Source: Planctomycetaceae bacterium | GTDB lineage: Bacteria; Planctomycetota; Planctomycetia; Planctomycetales; Planctomycetaceae | Assembly (NCBI GenBank): GCA_014762625.1 | Contig: JABURQ010000031.1 | Location: 1-48,260 of the forward strand | Length of the DNA: 48,260 bases | Direction of reading: 5' to 3' | Shown: one piece after another, positions 1 through 8,180 of the stretch | Numbering within the stretch: position 1 is the first letter of the stretch | How the letters are laid out: the number at the start of each line of letters is the position of its first letter | Made by a program: the position numbers and the translations under genes | The notes under the pieces: generated by a model | The model's database searches: none | What the model was told of the DNA's origin: nothing | Seen by the model: only the letters and a program-made list of their open reading frames with translations

Positions 1-705
1 TATCTCCTCGGTCGTGGACTCGTGGAGCCGGTGGACGACATGCGAGCCACGAACCCGCCCACCAACGTCGCCCTGATGGAAGCGCTCACCGATCACTTCA
101 TCGAGAGCGGATTTGATATCAAACAATTGATTCGGACCATCATGACGAGTCGGCTCTATCAACTCAGTTCCCAACCGACTCCGGAAAACCTCGCCGACAC
201 CAAGTTCTACAGCCACTATCTCGTCAAACGCATTCCCGCCGAGCCGTTGCTGGATGCAATCGACCAGGTGACCGGCGATCCGACCAAATTCCGCAATCTT
301 CCCCCTGGAACGAGGGCGATCGATTTGCCGGATGCCGAATATCCCAACTACTTCTTGAATACGTTCGCCAAACCGCGCCGGGTTTCGGTCTGCGAATGCG
401 AACGGATGCCCGATGAAAACCTGTCTCAGGCTTTGCACACACTCAACGGGGATATCCTCACGAGTAAAATTGCTTCCGGCAAAGGTCGCGTCGCCGAACT
501 TCTGAAAGAGAAAGCCGAAAACGATGAAATGGGAAATGACCAGATAATCGAGAAGATTTATCTGGCGGCGCTGAACCGCTATCCGACTTCCGAGGAACAA
601 TCCGCCGTCCAGGAATTTCTGAAAACCTATCCGAGTGAAAAAGAATGCTTTGAAGATTTGCTCTGGGCGTTAATCAATTCCAAAGACTTCCTGTTCGTAC
701 ATTGA
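1..705 (+). CDS. DUF1553 (PSD1-type) protein, 3' part only
   Basis: This is the C-terminal end of a planctomycete DUF1549/DUF1553 protein cut by the left edge of the window. The reading frame is open from base 1 and reads YLLGRGLVEPVDDMRATNPP, the usual entry to the last part of DUF1553, so the ATG at 40 and the GTG at 22 are internal codons. Further family features follow: a segment around LIRTIMTSRLYQLSS, and an end with a block of the type LWALINSKDFLFVH. These proteins are thought to be exported and usually sit beside DUF1501 and PPC-domain genes. Here the next gene is a PPC protein 47 bases downstream, so the two are probably co-transcribed. Biochemical function is unknown. The related gene at 31858-33774 shows what the missing N-terminal part should look like. 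Confidence 0.9.
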   Translation, partial: YLLGRGLVEPVDDMRATNPPTNVALMEALTDHFIESGFDIKQLIRTIMTSRLYQLSSQPTPENLADTKFYSHYLVKRIPAEPLLDAIDQVTGDPTKFRNLPPGTRAIDLPDAEYPNYFLNTFAKPRRVSVCECERMPDENLSQALHTLNGDILTSKIASGKGRVAELLKEKAENDEMGNDQIIEKIYLAALNRYPTSEEQSAVQEFLKTYPSEKECFEDLLWALINSKDFLFVH

Positions 706-752
706 TCCTGTCGCAACCGCGTCCGATCTGATCATGTGACGGAGAATTACCG

Positions 753-2834
753 ATGAATCGCTATCTCATTCTGCTGTTGACCGTGAGTTGTGGGCTGCTG
801 ATCCGTACGGAATCAACCGACGCACAGACCAGTTACCCGATGATCATGTCCCTCTCGCCGAACTCCGCGCAAATCGGGCAAACCTCCGAACTGACCATTC
901 AGTCGCGCTACGATCTCTCGGGAACGCGCCGCATCTGGATCTCGGGAGAGGGAGTCACCGCCGAGCCGATTCATCCGGAAGTCAAAGAAGGCGAGAAACC
1001 GAAATCGACAACCTCCCTGAAAATCAAAGTGACGGTCGCTCCCGACGCTCAAACGGGCGTCCGGGAATTTCGGCTCTCTACGGTGAACGGTGCCTCCACG
1101 ATCGGTCAAATGGTCGTCGTCCGGGATCCGGTGGTCGTCGAAACGAAAGACAACAACACTCGCGAAACCGCCTCAGTCGCCACCTTACCGGCCACGATGT
1201 GTGGGGCGATCGAACGCAACGAGGATCTCGACTTTTTCAAATTCACCGCCGAAGCAGGCCAAACCGCCTGCTTCCACGTCAGATCGCAACGACTCCAGGA
1301 CAAAATCCACGACCTCCAACAGCATATCGATCCCATTTTGTTTCTGCGGAACTCGTCCGGCTCTACGATCGCCTCTTCCGATAACCATTTCTTCGGCGAT
1401 CCGTTTATCTGCCACACGTTCAAGCAAGCGGGAGACTATTACCTCGAAATTCGCGACGTGCGGTACACCGGCAACAAATATTGGGAGTACTGCATCGAGT
1501 CGAATAGTCGTCCGTTCGTCAGCAACGTCCACCCGCTCGGAGTTCCGGCAGGTCAGGAAACAACCTTGGAACTGATCGGATTTAATCTCCCCGATCAAAC
1601 ACAAGTCACCTGGACGGCTCCCGCAGACGCGAAAGGCGCGATGCAAGTCGAACTGCCGCTCGCGGAGGGCGTGACGAACCCGGCCCCCGTGTACGTCACC
1701 TCGTTGCCGACCGTTCTGGAAGCCGCCCCCGAACAACAGGTCTCACTGCCGGCCGCGGTGAGCGGTCGTATCGCCGCAGAAAAGGAAATCGATCGCTATC
1801 GATTCACCGCAAAGAAGGGAGATAAATGGACGTTCGAGGTGAAAGCGCGACGCCACGGCTCAGCGCTCGACCCGATCATTCGGATTCTCGATGCCGACGG
1901 CAAACCGCGCGGCGAAAATGATGACTTCAGTCTCTATAAACGGACCTATGCCGACTCGCGTCTGGAAAACTGGACGGCTCCCGCCGACGGGGAGTACGTC
2001 ATCGAGATTCGCGACCTGCATTTACGAGGCGGTGAAGATTACGTCTACCTGATCGAAGCCACCCAACCCGAACCTTATTTTGAGCTCTATCTCGATACCG
2101 ACAAAACACAAATCACGCCGGGTGGATGGGGTGTGTTGTTCGCGAATGTCGTGCGGAAGAATGGATTTACCGGAGGCGTACAATTGCACGTAGACGGCCT
2201 TCCGGAAGGTGTGACCGCTTCCGCAGGACGTGTCTTGCCCGGAAAACCGACCGCCGGCTGTATCGTTTTCCACGCCCCCAAAGACATTCAAGTCGATATG
2301 TGGAATATCGATGTCTGGGGAACGGCGGAAGTTCCGATGGGCGACGATCAGCAACCGATCGAACTGGTTTCCACCGCCACTACCTATCAGGAAATCTATC
2401 AGCCGGGTGGGGGCCGCGGTCACTGGCCCGTCCTGACACACACCATCGCCACTACCGAACCGGGCGATATTCTATCGCTCTCGATCGATACGAACGAAGT
2501 CGTGCTGAAACCGGGCGAGTCGAAAAAGATTGAAGTGACGATCGAGCGTGCCGAAGGATTCGACAAGAACGTTACGTTAGACATTCTGTTTCAGCATCTG
2601 GCTCGACCGTTTGCCGACACGCTTCCTCCGGGGGTCGCGATGGACAAAAAGAACAGTAAGATTGTTTTGGCAGGAAAAGACTTAACAGGTCACATCACTC
2701 TCAAAGCCGACGACAACGCCACGCCCGCCGAGAATCAACAGGCGGCGATCATGGCGAATATCGCTCTCAACTTCGTGATGAAATGGACCTACAGCAGCGA
2801 ACCGATCTCCGTCACCGTGCTCCCGAAAGAATAG
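753..2834 (+). CDS. Secreted PPC-domain protein
   Basis: A 693-residue exported protein. Residues 1-24 form a signal peptide ending near TDAQ. An Ig-like/IPT-type segment follows (about 28-125), beginning with the planctomycete pattern YPMIMSLSPNSAQIGQ. Two bacterial pre-peptidase C-terminal (PPC) beta-sandwich domains are visible. One lies at about 140-250 and ends in AGDYYLEIRDVRYTG; the other lies at about 335-430 and ends in DGEYVIEIRDLHLRGGEDY. The C-terminal third is beta-rich, without a recognised catalytic motif. PPC domains normally accompany secreted enzymes or act as binding modules, so this is more likely a surface or periplasmic binding protein than an enzyme. It follows the DUF1553 gene closely, the usual planctomycete arrangement. 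Confidence 0.85.
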   Translation: MNRYLILLLTVSCGLLIRTESTDAQTSYPMIMSLSPNSAQIGQTSELTIQSRYDLSGTRRIWISGEGVTAEPIHPEVKEGEKPKSTTSLKIKVTVAPDAQTGVREFRLSTVNGASTIGQMVVVRDPVVVETKDNNTRETASVATLPATMCGAIERNEDLDFFKFTAEAGQTACFHVRSQRLQDKIHDLQQHIDPILFLRNSSGSTIASSDNHFFGDPFICHTFKQAGDYYLEIRDVRYTGNKYWEYCIESNSRPFVSNVHPLGVPAGQETTLELIGFNLPDQTQVTWTAPADAKGAMQVELPLAEGVTNPAPVYVTSLPTVLEAAPEQQVSLPAAVSGRIAAEKEIDRYRFTAKKGDKWTFEVKARRHGSALDPIIRILDADGKPRGENDDFSLYKRTYADSRLENWTAPADGEYVIEIRDLHLRGGEDYVYLIEATQPEPYFELYLDTDKTQITPGGWGVLFANVVRKNGFTGGVQLHVDGLPEGVTASAGRVLPGKPTAGCIVFHAPKDIQVDMWNIDVWGTAEVPMGDDQQPIELVSTATTYQEIYQPGGGRGHWPVLTHTIATTEPGDILSLSIDTNEVVLKPGESKKIEVTIERAEGFDKNVTLDILFQHLARPFADTLPPGVAMDKKNSKIVLAGKDLTGHITLKADDNATPAENQQAAIMANIALNFVMKWTYSSEPISVTVLPKE

Positions 2835-2871
2835 CAGGAATCTATCCCGCGATCCTTCATCGTCGGGAATC

Positions 2872-4263
2872 CTACTTGTCGAGCGGGATTTCCAACTGGT
2901 TCACGACCGGCTTGACGGTTTTCTGGTGCTCGGCGACCAGTTTCCGAATTTCTTCGATCACTTCGGGATGCTCGTCGGCGATGTTGTATTTCTCCGACGG
3001 ATCGTGCAGCAGGTGATAGAGCTCGGGAACCTCATGTACTTCCCGCGCGGGTGGACCGTAGGCTCCCTGCGTGATGAAGTGCGCTTTCCACGGTCCCATA
3101 CGAGCGGCGTAGACCTGTTCCCCGCGATAATAAATCAGCGATTCTCGGGGGGACGGGCCCGTTCCGAAGAGAGCCGGACGCAAGTCGAGTCCGTCCACCA
3201 CGCGATCTTTCGGCAGCTCGGCTCCACCCAGCAGCAAACAGGTCGAATACAAATCGAGTGTGGAAGCGAGTTCGGTCGAAACCTGACCGGCGGGAATTTT
3301 GCCCGGCCACCAGCCGATCCCCGGTTCTCTCATCCCGCCTTCCCAGGTGGATCCTTTCCCCTCTCGCAGTAACCCGGCGGAACCGCCGTGAGTCTTGAAC
3401 GGCAACCAGGGACCGTTATCGCTGGTGAAGAAAACGAAGGTGTTCTCGTCGAGATCGAGGTCGCGGAGCGTGTTCATAATCTCTCCGACCGTGTCATCGA
3501 TTTCCTCGACCACATCGCCGTAAAGACCTCGTTTGCTGTGTCCTTGGAATTCCTTCGATCGAAAGAGCGGCACGTGAGGCAGATTGTGCGGGAGATAGAT
3601 GAAGAAGGGTTGTTCCTGATTCTGTTTGATGAAATCGACCGCGTGCTGACCGTAACGTTTGGTAATGGTGGTTTGGTTGGCGGGTTGTTCGACGACTTTC
3701 TTGTCCTTCATCAGCGGGACATTCCAGTATTCCACTTTCGGATCCCAAAAGGAATTTCGACCTTTCGGGGCACTCGGAACGCGATCCATGTCATTGGAAT
3801 AGGGAATGCCAAAATAGGTGTCGAAGCCGTTACTCGTCGGTAGGAACTGGGGTAAGTGCCCCAGATGCCATTTCCCGAAGCACGCGGTCGCATATCCCTG
3901 TGCTTTGAGAGCTTCCGCCAACGTTACTTCGGACGCCGGTATCCCTCCCCCCGAATTGGGGAACAGCACGCGTCGCTTGTCGCTGCACATGCCGCTGCGG
4001 ATCGGATAACGCCCCGTCATCAATCCTGCGCGACTGGGAGTACAGACGCTCGCCGCCACATAAAATTGAGTGAAGCGAATCCCCTCGCTCGCCATCCGAT
4101 CGAGGTTTGGCGTCTTGATGGTGGGATGTCCGTAGCAACCGAGATCGCCGTACCCCAGATCGTCCGCGAAGATGATCACGATATTCGGAGGAGTATCCGC
4201 CGCCTGCGAACGATTTGTCAAAAGTACAACAGCAGCCAGCAAACAGAGGATTCGAGCACACAT
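2872..4263 (-). CDS. Secreted sulfatase (arylsulfatase A-like)
   Basis: A 463-residue sulfatase of the alkaline-phosphatase superfamily, exported to the periplasm by a signal peptide (residues 1-22, [15 protein letters not shown] then QAAD). Residues 34-35 (DD of [13 protein letters not shown]) are calcium ligands. C74 of CTPSR (74-78) is the cysteine expected to be converted to formylglycine, and GLMTGRYP follows as in the family. FFTSDNGPW supplies the later metal ligands. It should cleave sulfate esters from polysaccharides or other organosulfates; substrate is not readable from sequence. I chose the ATG at 4263 over the upstream TTG at 4281 because a GAGG Shine-Dalgarno lies 9 bases before it and the signal peptide starts there. 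Its 3' end faces the PPC gene, 37 bases away. Confidence 0.93.
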   Translation of the reverse strand: MCARILCLLAAVVLLTNRSQAADTPPNIVIIFADDLGYGDLGCYGHPTIKTPNLDRMASEGIRFTQFYVAASVCTPSRAGLMTGRYPIRSGMCSDKRRVLFPNSGGGIPASEVTLAEALKAQGYATACFGKWHLGHLPQFLPTSNGFDTYFGIPYSNDMDRVPSAPKGRNSFWDPKVEYWNVPLMKDKKVVEQPANQTTITKRYGQHAVDFIKQNQEQPFFIYLPHNLPHVPLFRSKEFQGHSKRGLYGDVVEEIDDTVGEIMNTLRDLDLDENTFVFFTSDNGPWLPFKTHGGSAGLLREGKGSTWEGGMREPGIGWWPGKIPAGQVSTELASTLDLYSTCLLLGGAELPKDRVVDGLDLRPALFGTGPSPRESLIYYRGEQVYAARMGPWKAHFITQGAYGPPAREVHEVPELYHLLHDPSEKYNIADEHPEVIEEIRKLVAEHQKTVKPVVNQLEIPLDK

Positions 4264-4571
4264 AAAAGGGGACCTCACCAAAGGGAACGACAGCAGTTTA
4301 ATAAGTGGTGTCGTTTGAGTTTAGGGAAATTCAAGTCGGGGAATCCAGCCTGAATTCACCAGTTTTTTGCGGAACTGCCTGTGGCGCAAACCATTTCCAC
4401 GCTGATGTTCTGATTGTGAAGAAAATGCTTCAGGCGCGGAGCGTCAACAACCGATGAATCTTTTGTACGAAGGTTTCGTGAAGAGACCTGTGGAGACAAT
4501 CAGACACTACGAATGTGATGGGATGTCGATCGGGGCTCGCGCTGAAGCTCTCGTTCGGTCATTAAGACATC
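4264..4571. other. Intergenic region between divergent sulfatase and MarR genes
   Basis: About 308 bases containing the start regions of both neighbouring genes. I see no convincing gene, no strong hairpin and no clear sigma-70 promoter. If the MarR protein regulates itself or the efflux operon, its operator is most likely here or at 5241-5333. Confidence 0.5.
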
Positions 4572-5240
4572 ATGGGGCAGAAAGGCGACTTCATGTCGGG
4601 CAACGATTCTCCTTCGGGGCAGTTTTGGCGTGCCGATCAACCTTCTCATCCGCTGGGAATCGATCGTCCTCAAGAGATCTCCTCGGACTCCGGTCCTTCT
4701 CAGGGTGACTACACGATTCCAGCGGGAGAGTTGATCGATCAGATTCAGAGAACTGCCCTGCTGCTGAAAACCCGTTTGGCCGATCATTTCCAAAGCTTCG
4801 GCCTGAATGAAATTCGCTACACCGTGATGAAAATGGTCCACGACTCGGCCCCTCACGGTTGCTCGCAAACCGACCTGGCGGACGCTCTCAATCAGTCTGA
4901 ATCGAGTATCAGTACGCTGGTCGAGCGGATGAGAACCGACAACCTGATCTATCGTCTGCGCTCGAAACTCGATCGCCGCAAACGCGTTCTGATTCTGACC
5001 GAAAGCGGTCAATCGATCCTCTCGCAAATTGAAACCTGCCACGCTCAACGTCTCGAAGAAATGATGAGAAACTTCGGGCCCGAACAACGACGACAACTGA
5101 GCGAGATGCTGAATCAATTGATGCAACATATCGAAGCCAAATCACCGGGCATTCCCACCGACGCGGGACACGAGTTGAAGGCGCCTCACCTGTCTCAAAA
5201 TCGGTCCGGAATCAACAATCCTTCCTCGAAGCCTCGTTAA
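4572..5240 (+). CDS. MarR-family transcriptional regulator
   Basis: A 222-residue MarR-type winged-helix regulator. The helix-turn-helix lies at about 97-122 (CSQTDLADALNQSESSISTL). The wing follows with the family's DRR signature at 134-136 and the strand VLILTESG. The domain is preceded by about 45 unusual N-terminal residues rich in Ser, Pro and Asp, and followed by a roughly 30-residue disordered tail; classical MarR proteins are about 140-150 residues. The start could be 4572 or the in-frame ATG at 4593, which has AAGGCG about 7 bases upstream. It lies directly upstream of, and codirectional with, a TolC-HlyD-ABC efflux operon, the usual position of a MarR repressor released by a small-molecule substrate of the pump. 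That role is inferred. Confidence 0.88.
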   Translation: MGQKGDFMSGNDSPSGQFWRADQPSHPLGIDRPQEISSDSGPSQGDYTIPAGELIDQIQRTALLLKTRLADHFQSFGLNEIRYTVMKMVHDSAPHGCSQTDLADALNQSESSISTLVERMRTDNLIYRLRSKLDRRKRVLILTESGQSILSQIETCHAQRLEEMMRNFGPEQRRQLSEMLNQLMQHIEAKSPGIPTDAGHELKAPHLSQNRSGINNPSSKPR

Positions 5241-5268
5241 CTGCCGACTTCCGACTCTGATCGTTTTC

Positions 5269-5295
5269 CCGAGTCCCTCTCTCCCGAGAACTCGG
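5269..5295 (+). promoter_or_regulatory. Inverted repeat upstream of the efflux operon
   Basis: CCGAGT (5269-5274) and ACTCGG (5290-5295) form a 6-base inverted repeat, with 15 bases between the arms, in the 93-base gap between the MarR gene and the TolC-like gene. There is no downstream T-run, so an intrinsic terminator is unlikely. It could be a MarR operator or a leader hairpin; six bases could also arise by chance. Confidence 0.25.
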
Positions 5296-5333
5296 CCCTG
5301 TTCCAAACCAAATTCTGTCAGACTGAACTCCTG

Positions 5334-8180
5334 ATGAATCAACACTCTCAACAACTTCGACTCGCCGCGAGCCTGCTGGGAACGCTCTGTCTGTTGGTGG
5401 TGATGTCGGGATGTTCCCGAAAATTCTGGCGGGAACAGGCCGATCACGATTCGTACGAACTGATCGCAGAAAAGATGAGCGATCCCGATTGGGAAGTGCC
5501 GCGGATGGATATCACTCCCGACCCGCGCAGCCGGTTCTACGACCCCTTCGACCCCGACCATGCTCCGCTCCCTCCCGACGACGCCGCCGCGAATGAATTC
5601 CTGCACGAAGTGGGAGGCTGGAAAGGGTATAAGAGCTGGCATAAGTTCGGTCGCGCCTTCAGCGTGGAAAACCCCCACTGGCTCGAGAATCTCGCCGGGG
5701 GCAATGAAGAAAACAAAATTCTGCAAACCTCGGCGGAAGGGACCGTCAGTCGGCAAGCGGAACTTTCCGACCTCAATCTGGGAGAGTTGATTGAACTCTC
5801 TTACATCCACAACAGAGATTACCAGACGGAAGTGGAGAACGTGTATCTCCAGGCTCTCGACGTCAGCGAAGAACGTTTTGCATTTAATGTCCGCTACCTC
5901 CGCACCCCCGGTGCCAGCGGTTCCACTCCCAGTTACAGCCTCAATGGAGAGACGGTCCCCGAAGGTCGAAACTCGCTGGGCTTCGGCTCAGGACTCGGCA
6001 TCTCTCAGGTGCTGCCCACCGGAGCTCAATGGGCGCTGGAAATGACGAACAACACGCTGTGGGTCTTTTCGGGAGGCTCCGGCTCCTCCGCTAGCGCGAT
6101 CTCCTACTCGCTCGTCCAGCCGCTAATGCGAAACGCGGGACGCAAAGTGGGACTGGAAAACCTCACGCTCAGCGAACGCCAACTGCTGTATGCGGTGCGG
6201 GATCTGGCACGGTTTCGCAAAGTCTTTTTCGGCAATGTGGCCGGAAGTCGAGGTTACCTCGGCCTGTTACAACAGCAACAAGAAATCTCCAACCAGAGAG
6301 ACAACATTCAACGCCTGGAACGTCGCGTGGAGGAATTAACGATCCTCGCTTCCAAGGGACGTGAGGGACAAGGAGAAGTATTCGACCTCAACATCGCCCA
6401 GCTGGCCTCACGGTTGACCAGCCAACGCAACAGATTGCGACAATCGGAAATTCAACTCCAGGACCGTTACGACAGTTTCAAGATCTCGCTGGGCCTCCCG
6501 CCCGACCTGACCTTTTCGATCGACTCCACGCCGCTCAAAAGGTTTGAATTGATCGATCCACAGGTCCTGGAAATGGAACTGCGAGTTTATCGATTTAAAG
6601 GCTTGAACTGGGGCGATTTGGATCCTCCCGAACCCGCAGATCCCGATGCCGAGAATCTGCTCCCGAATCGGGAAGAAGAAAACGAGCCGCTCGAACCACG
6701 CGTGGAACTGCCGGACGAAGAGTATCATCGCCGAGCCAAGTTGCTTCGCAAGCTATACGATGATGTCATCGAAATTGTGATTGGAAACATCCAGAAGGAC
6801 TTCGATGAACTGGATCGCATCAGCGAACAACGCATGGCCGATATGACTCCCGAGGAAGTCCAACGGTTCCAGGAAGATATCCAGCGCGACAAGCAACAAT
6901 TCAATGATGCCCAGGAGAAGCTCAACGACCTGCTGGAAGTGGATCCCAAGGATCCGGAAAAAGGGGCCTTCGAACAGATTGAGATCCTGCTCGATTCCCC
7001 CGAATTGACCACGGAAGACAAAAAAGCGATCTACGACCTCGGGTCGCACATTTACGATGAACTTTATAAGACCATTCAGAATCTGGAAGTGATTCAGGTC
7101 AATCAGCGCGTGGAAACGATTCTCCTCGAACCCTTCGATCTCTCCCTGGAAGAAGCGATTCAAATCTCACTCGAAAACCGACTCGATTTGAAAAACAGTC
7201 TCGCTATTCTGAACGACAGTCGACGAGCCGTAGAAATCGCCGCCAACAATCTGGAAGCGGGATTGAACGTTCGCGTCGAGGGAGACGTGCGAACTCCGAA
7301 CGGCAGCAATAATCCGGTCGACTTCCGCGGATCCGCCAGCAGTTATCGAGCGGGGATCGAATTCGATACGCCACTCGATCAACTTCAAGAGCGGAATGCT
7401 TACCGCTCCGCTCAAATCCGGTATCAACGAGCTCGTCGCGCCTATATGGCGGCGGAAGATGCCATCAAACAGGACGTTCGCCAGGCCTGGCGACAACTCC
7501 AGGTGCTCAAACTCAACTTCGAGACGGCTCGGCGATCGATCCGACTGGCGGCGATTCAGCTCGATGCGGCCGTGGAATCGTCCAGAGATCCGCGTCAGGC
7601 CGGAGGATCGGGCGGACAGGGACTTAATTTGCTAAATGCATTGAATTCTGTGCTAGATGCCCAGAACCAATTCATAGGTATCTGGGTTCAATACCAAGAT
7701 AATCGTATCAACATTTACCGGGATATGGGTATAATGGAGATCGACGACCGGGGATTATGGGACGATCGGTTCTATCAGGAGCTGGCAAATCCCGGCGTTG
7801 AACCCCCAAAAATCACTCCAGACAGTACTGAACCTAAGCCATTTCCCGATTCCGCCATGGAATGGGGGAAGGAAGTGGATACGAGTTCGCTCTCTGACCG
7901 ATCAGAAGCGAAGTCGATGTCTGCCTTGAGTTTACCCCCCTTGCCCGGGCCTCCACAGCCTGTCTGGATTCGAGAGGCGGAGCCTCTCTTTAAGACACCC
8001 AAAACAACACAAACCCGTCCGAGAAAAGGACTTCCCGACGGATCATCCTCCCAACACACAGCCCGTCATCCCGTGACGAACGTCGAGGAACTCCGTAATG
8101 CTCAAACATCACCGCCAGATTCCGACGCACTCGAAATTCAGATCGACTCTGCAGAGTGGAAGCTCCCCATCGTTCGATAA
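5334..8180 (+). CDS. TolC-like outer-membrane efflux lipoprotein (double size)
   Basis: An outer-membrane efflux (OEP) family protein of 948 residues, about twice the usual TolC length. The N-terminus is a lipoprotein signal, VVMSGC, with the lipid-carrying Cys at 27. Two OEP-type helical/beta segments can be seen. The first (about 150-400) includes GSGLGISQVLPTGAQWALEM and a long coiled coil. The second (about 605-810) includes LSLEEAIQISLENRLDLKN and the coiled-coil run IKQDVRQAWRQLQVLKLN. Between them, at about 420-600, lies a very acidic, helical insertion (EEENEPLEPRVELPDEE, then MADMTPEEVQRFQEDIQ). A proline-rich tail ends the protein. It should form the outer-membrane duct of the pump encoded downstream. 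Its last 83 bases overlap the adaptor gene in another frame. Confidence 0.88.
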   Translation: MNQHSQQLRLAASLLGTLCLLVVMSGCSRKFWREQADHDSYELIAEKMSDPDWEVPRMDITPDPRSRFYDPFDPDHAPLPPDDAAANEFLHEVGGWKGYKSWHKFGRAFSVENPHWLENLAGGNEENKILQTSAEGTVSRQAELSDLNLGELIELSYIHNRDYQTEVENVYLQALDVSEERFAFNVRYLRTPGASGSTPSYSLNGETVPEGRNSLGFGSGLGISQVLPTGAQWALEMTNNTLWVFSGGSGSSASAISYSLVQPLMRNAGRKVGLENLTLSERQLLYAVRDLARFRKVFFGNVAGSRGYLGLLQQQQEISNQRDNIQRLERRVEELTILASKGREGQGEVFDLNIAQLASRLTSQRNRLRQSEIQLQDRYDSFKISLGLPPDLTFSIDSTPLKRFELIDPQVLEMELRVYRFKGLNWGDLDPPEPADPDAENLLPNREEENEPLEPRVELPDEEYHRRAKLLRKLYDDVIEIVIGNIQKDFDELDRISEQRMADMTPEEVQRFQEDIQRDKQQFNDAQEKLNDLLEVDPKDPEKGAFEQIEILLDSPELTTEDKKAIYDLGSHIYDELYKTIQNLEVIQVNQRVETILLEPFDLSLEEAIQISLENRLDLKNSLAILNDSRRAVEIAANNLEAGLNVRVEGDVRTPNGSNNPVDFRGSASSYRAGIEFDTPLDQLQERNAYRSAQIRYQRARRAYMAAEDAIKQDVRQAWRQLQVLKLNFETARRSIRLAAIQLDAAVESSRDPRQAGGSGGQGLNLLNALNSVLDAQNQFIGIWVQYQDNRINIYRDMGIMEIDDRGLWDDRFYQELANPGVEPPKITPDSTEPKPFPDSAMEWGKEVDTSSLSDRSEAKSMSALSLPPLPGPPQPVWIREAEPLFKTPKTTQTRPRKGLPDGSSSQHTARHPVTNVEELRNAQTSPPDSDALEIQIDSAEWKLPIVR

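Noticed and set aside
2841-2873. Bulged stem between the convergent PPC and sulfatase genes as a bidirectional terminator
   Set aside because: Stem is interrupted by a bulge and there is no T-run on either side.
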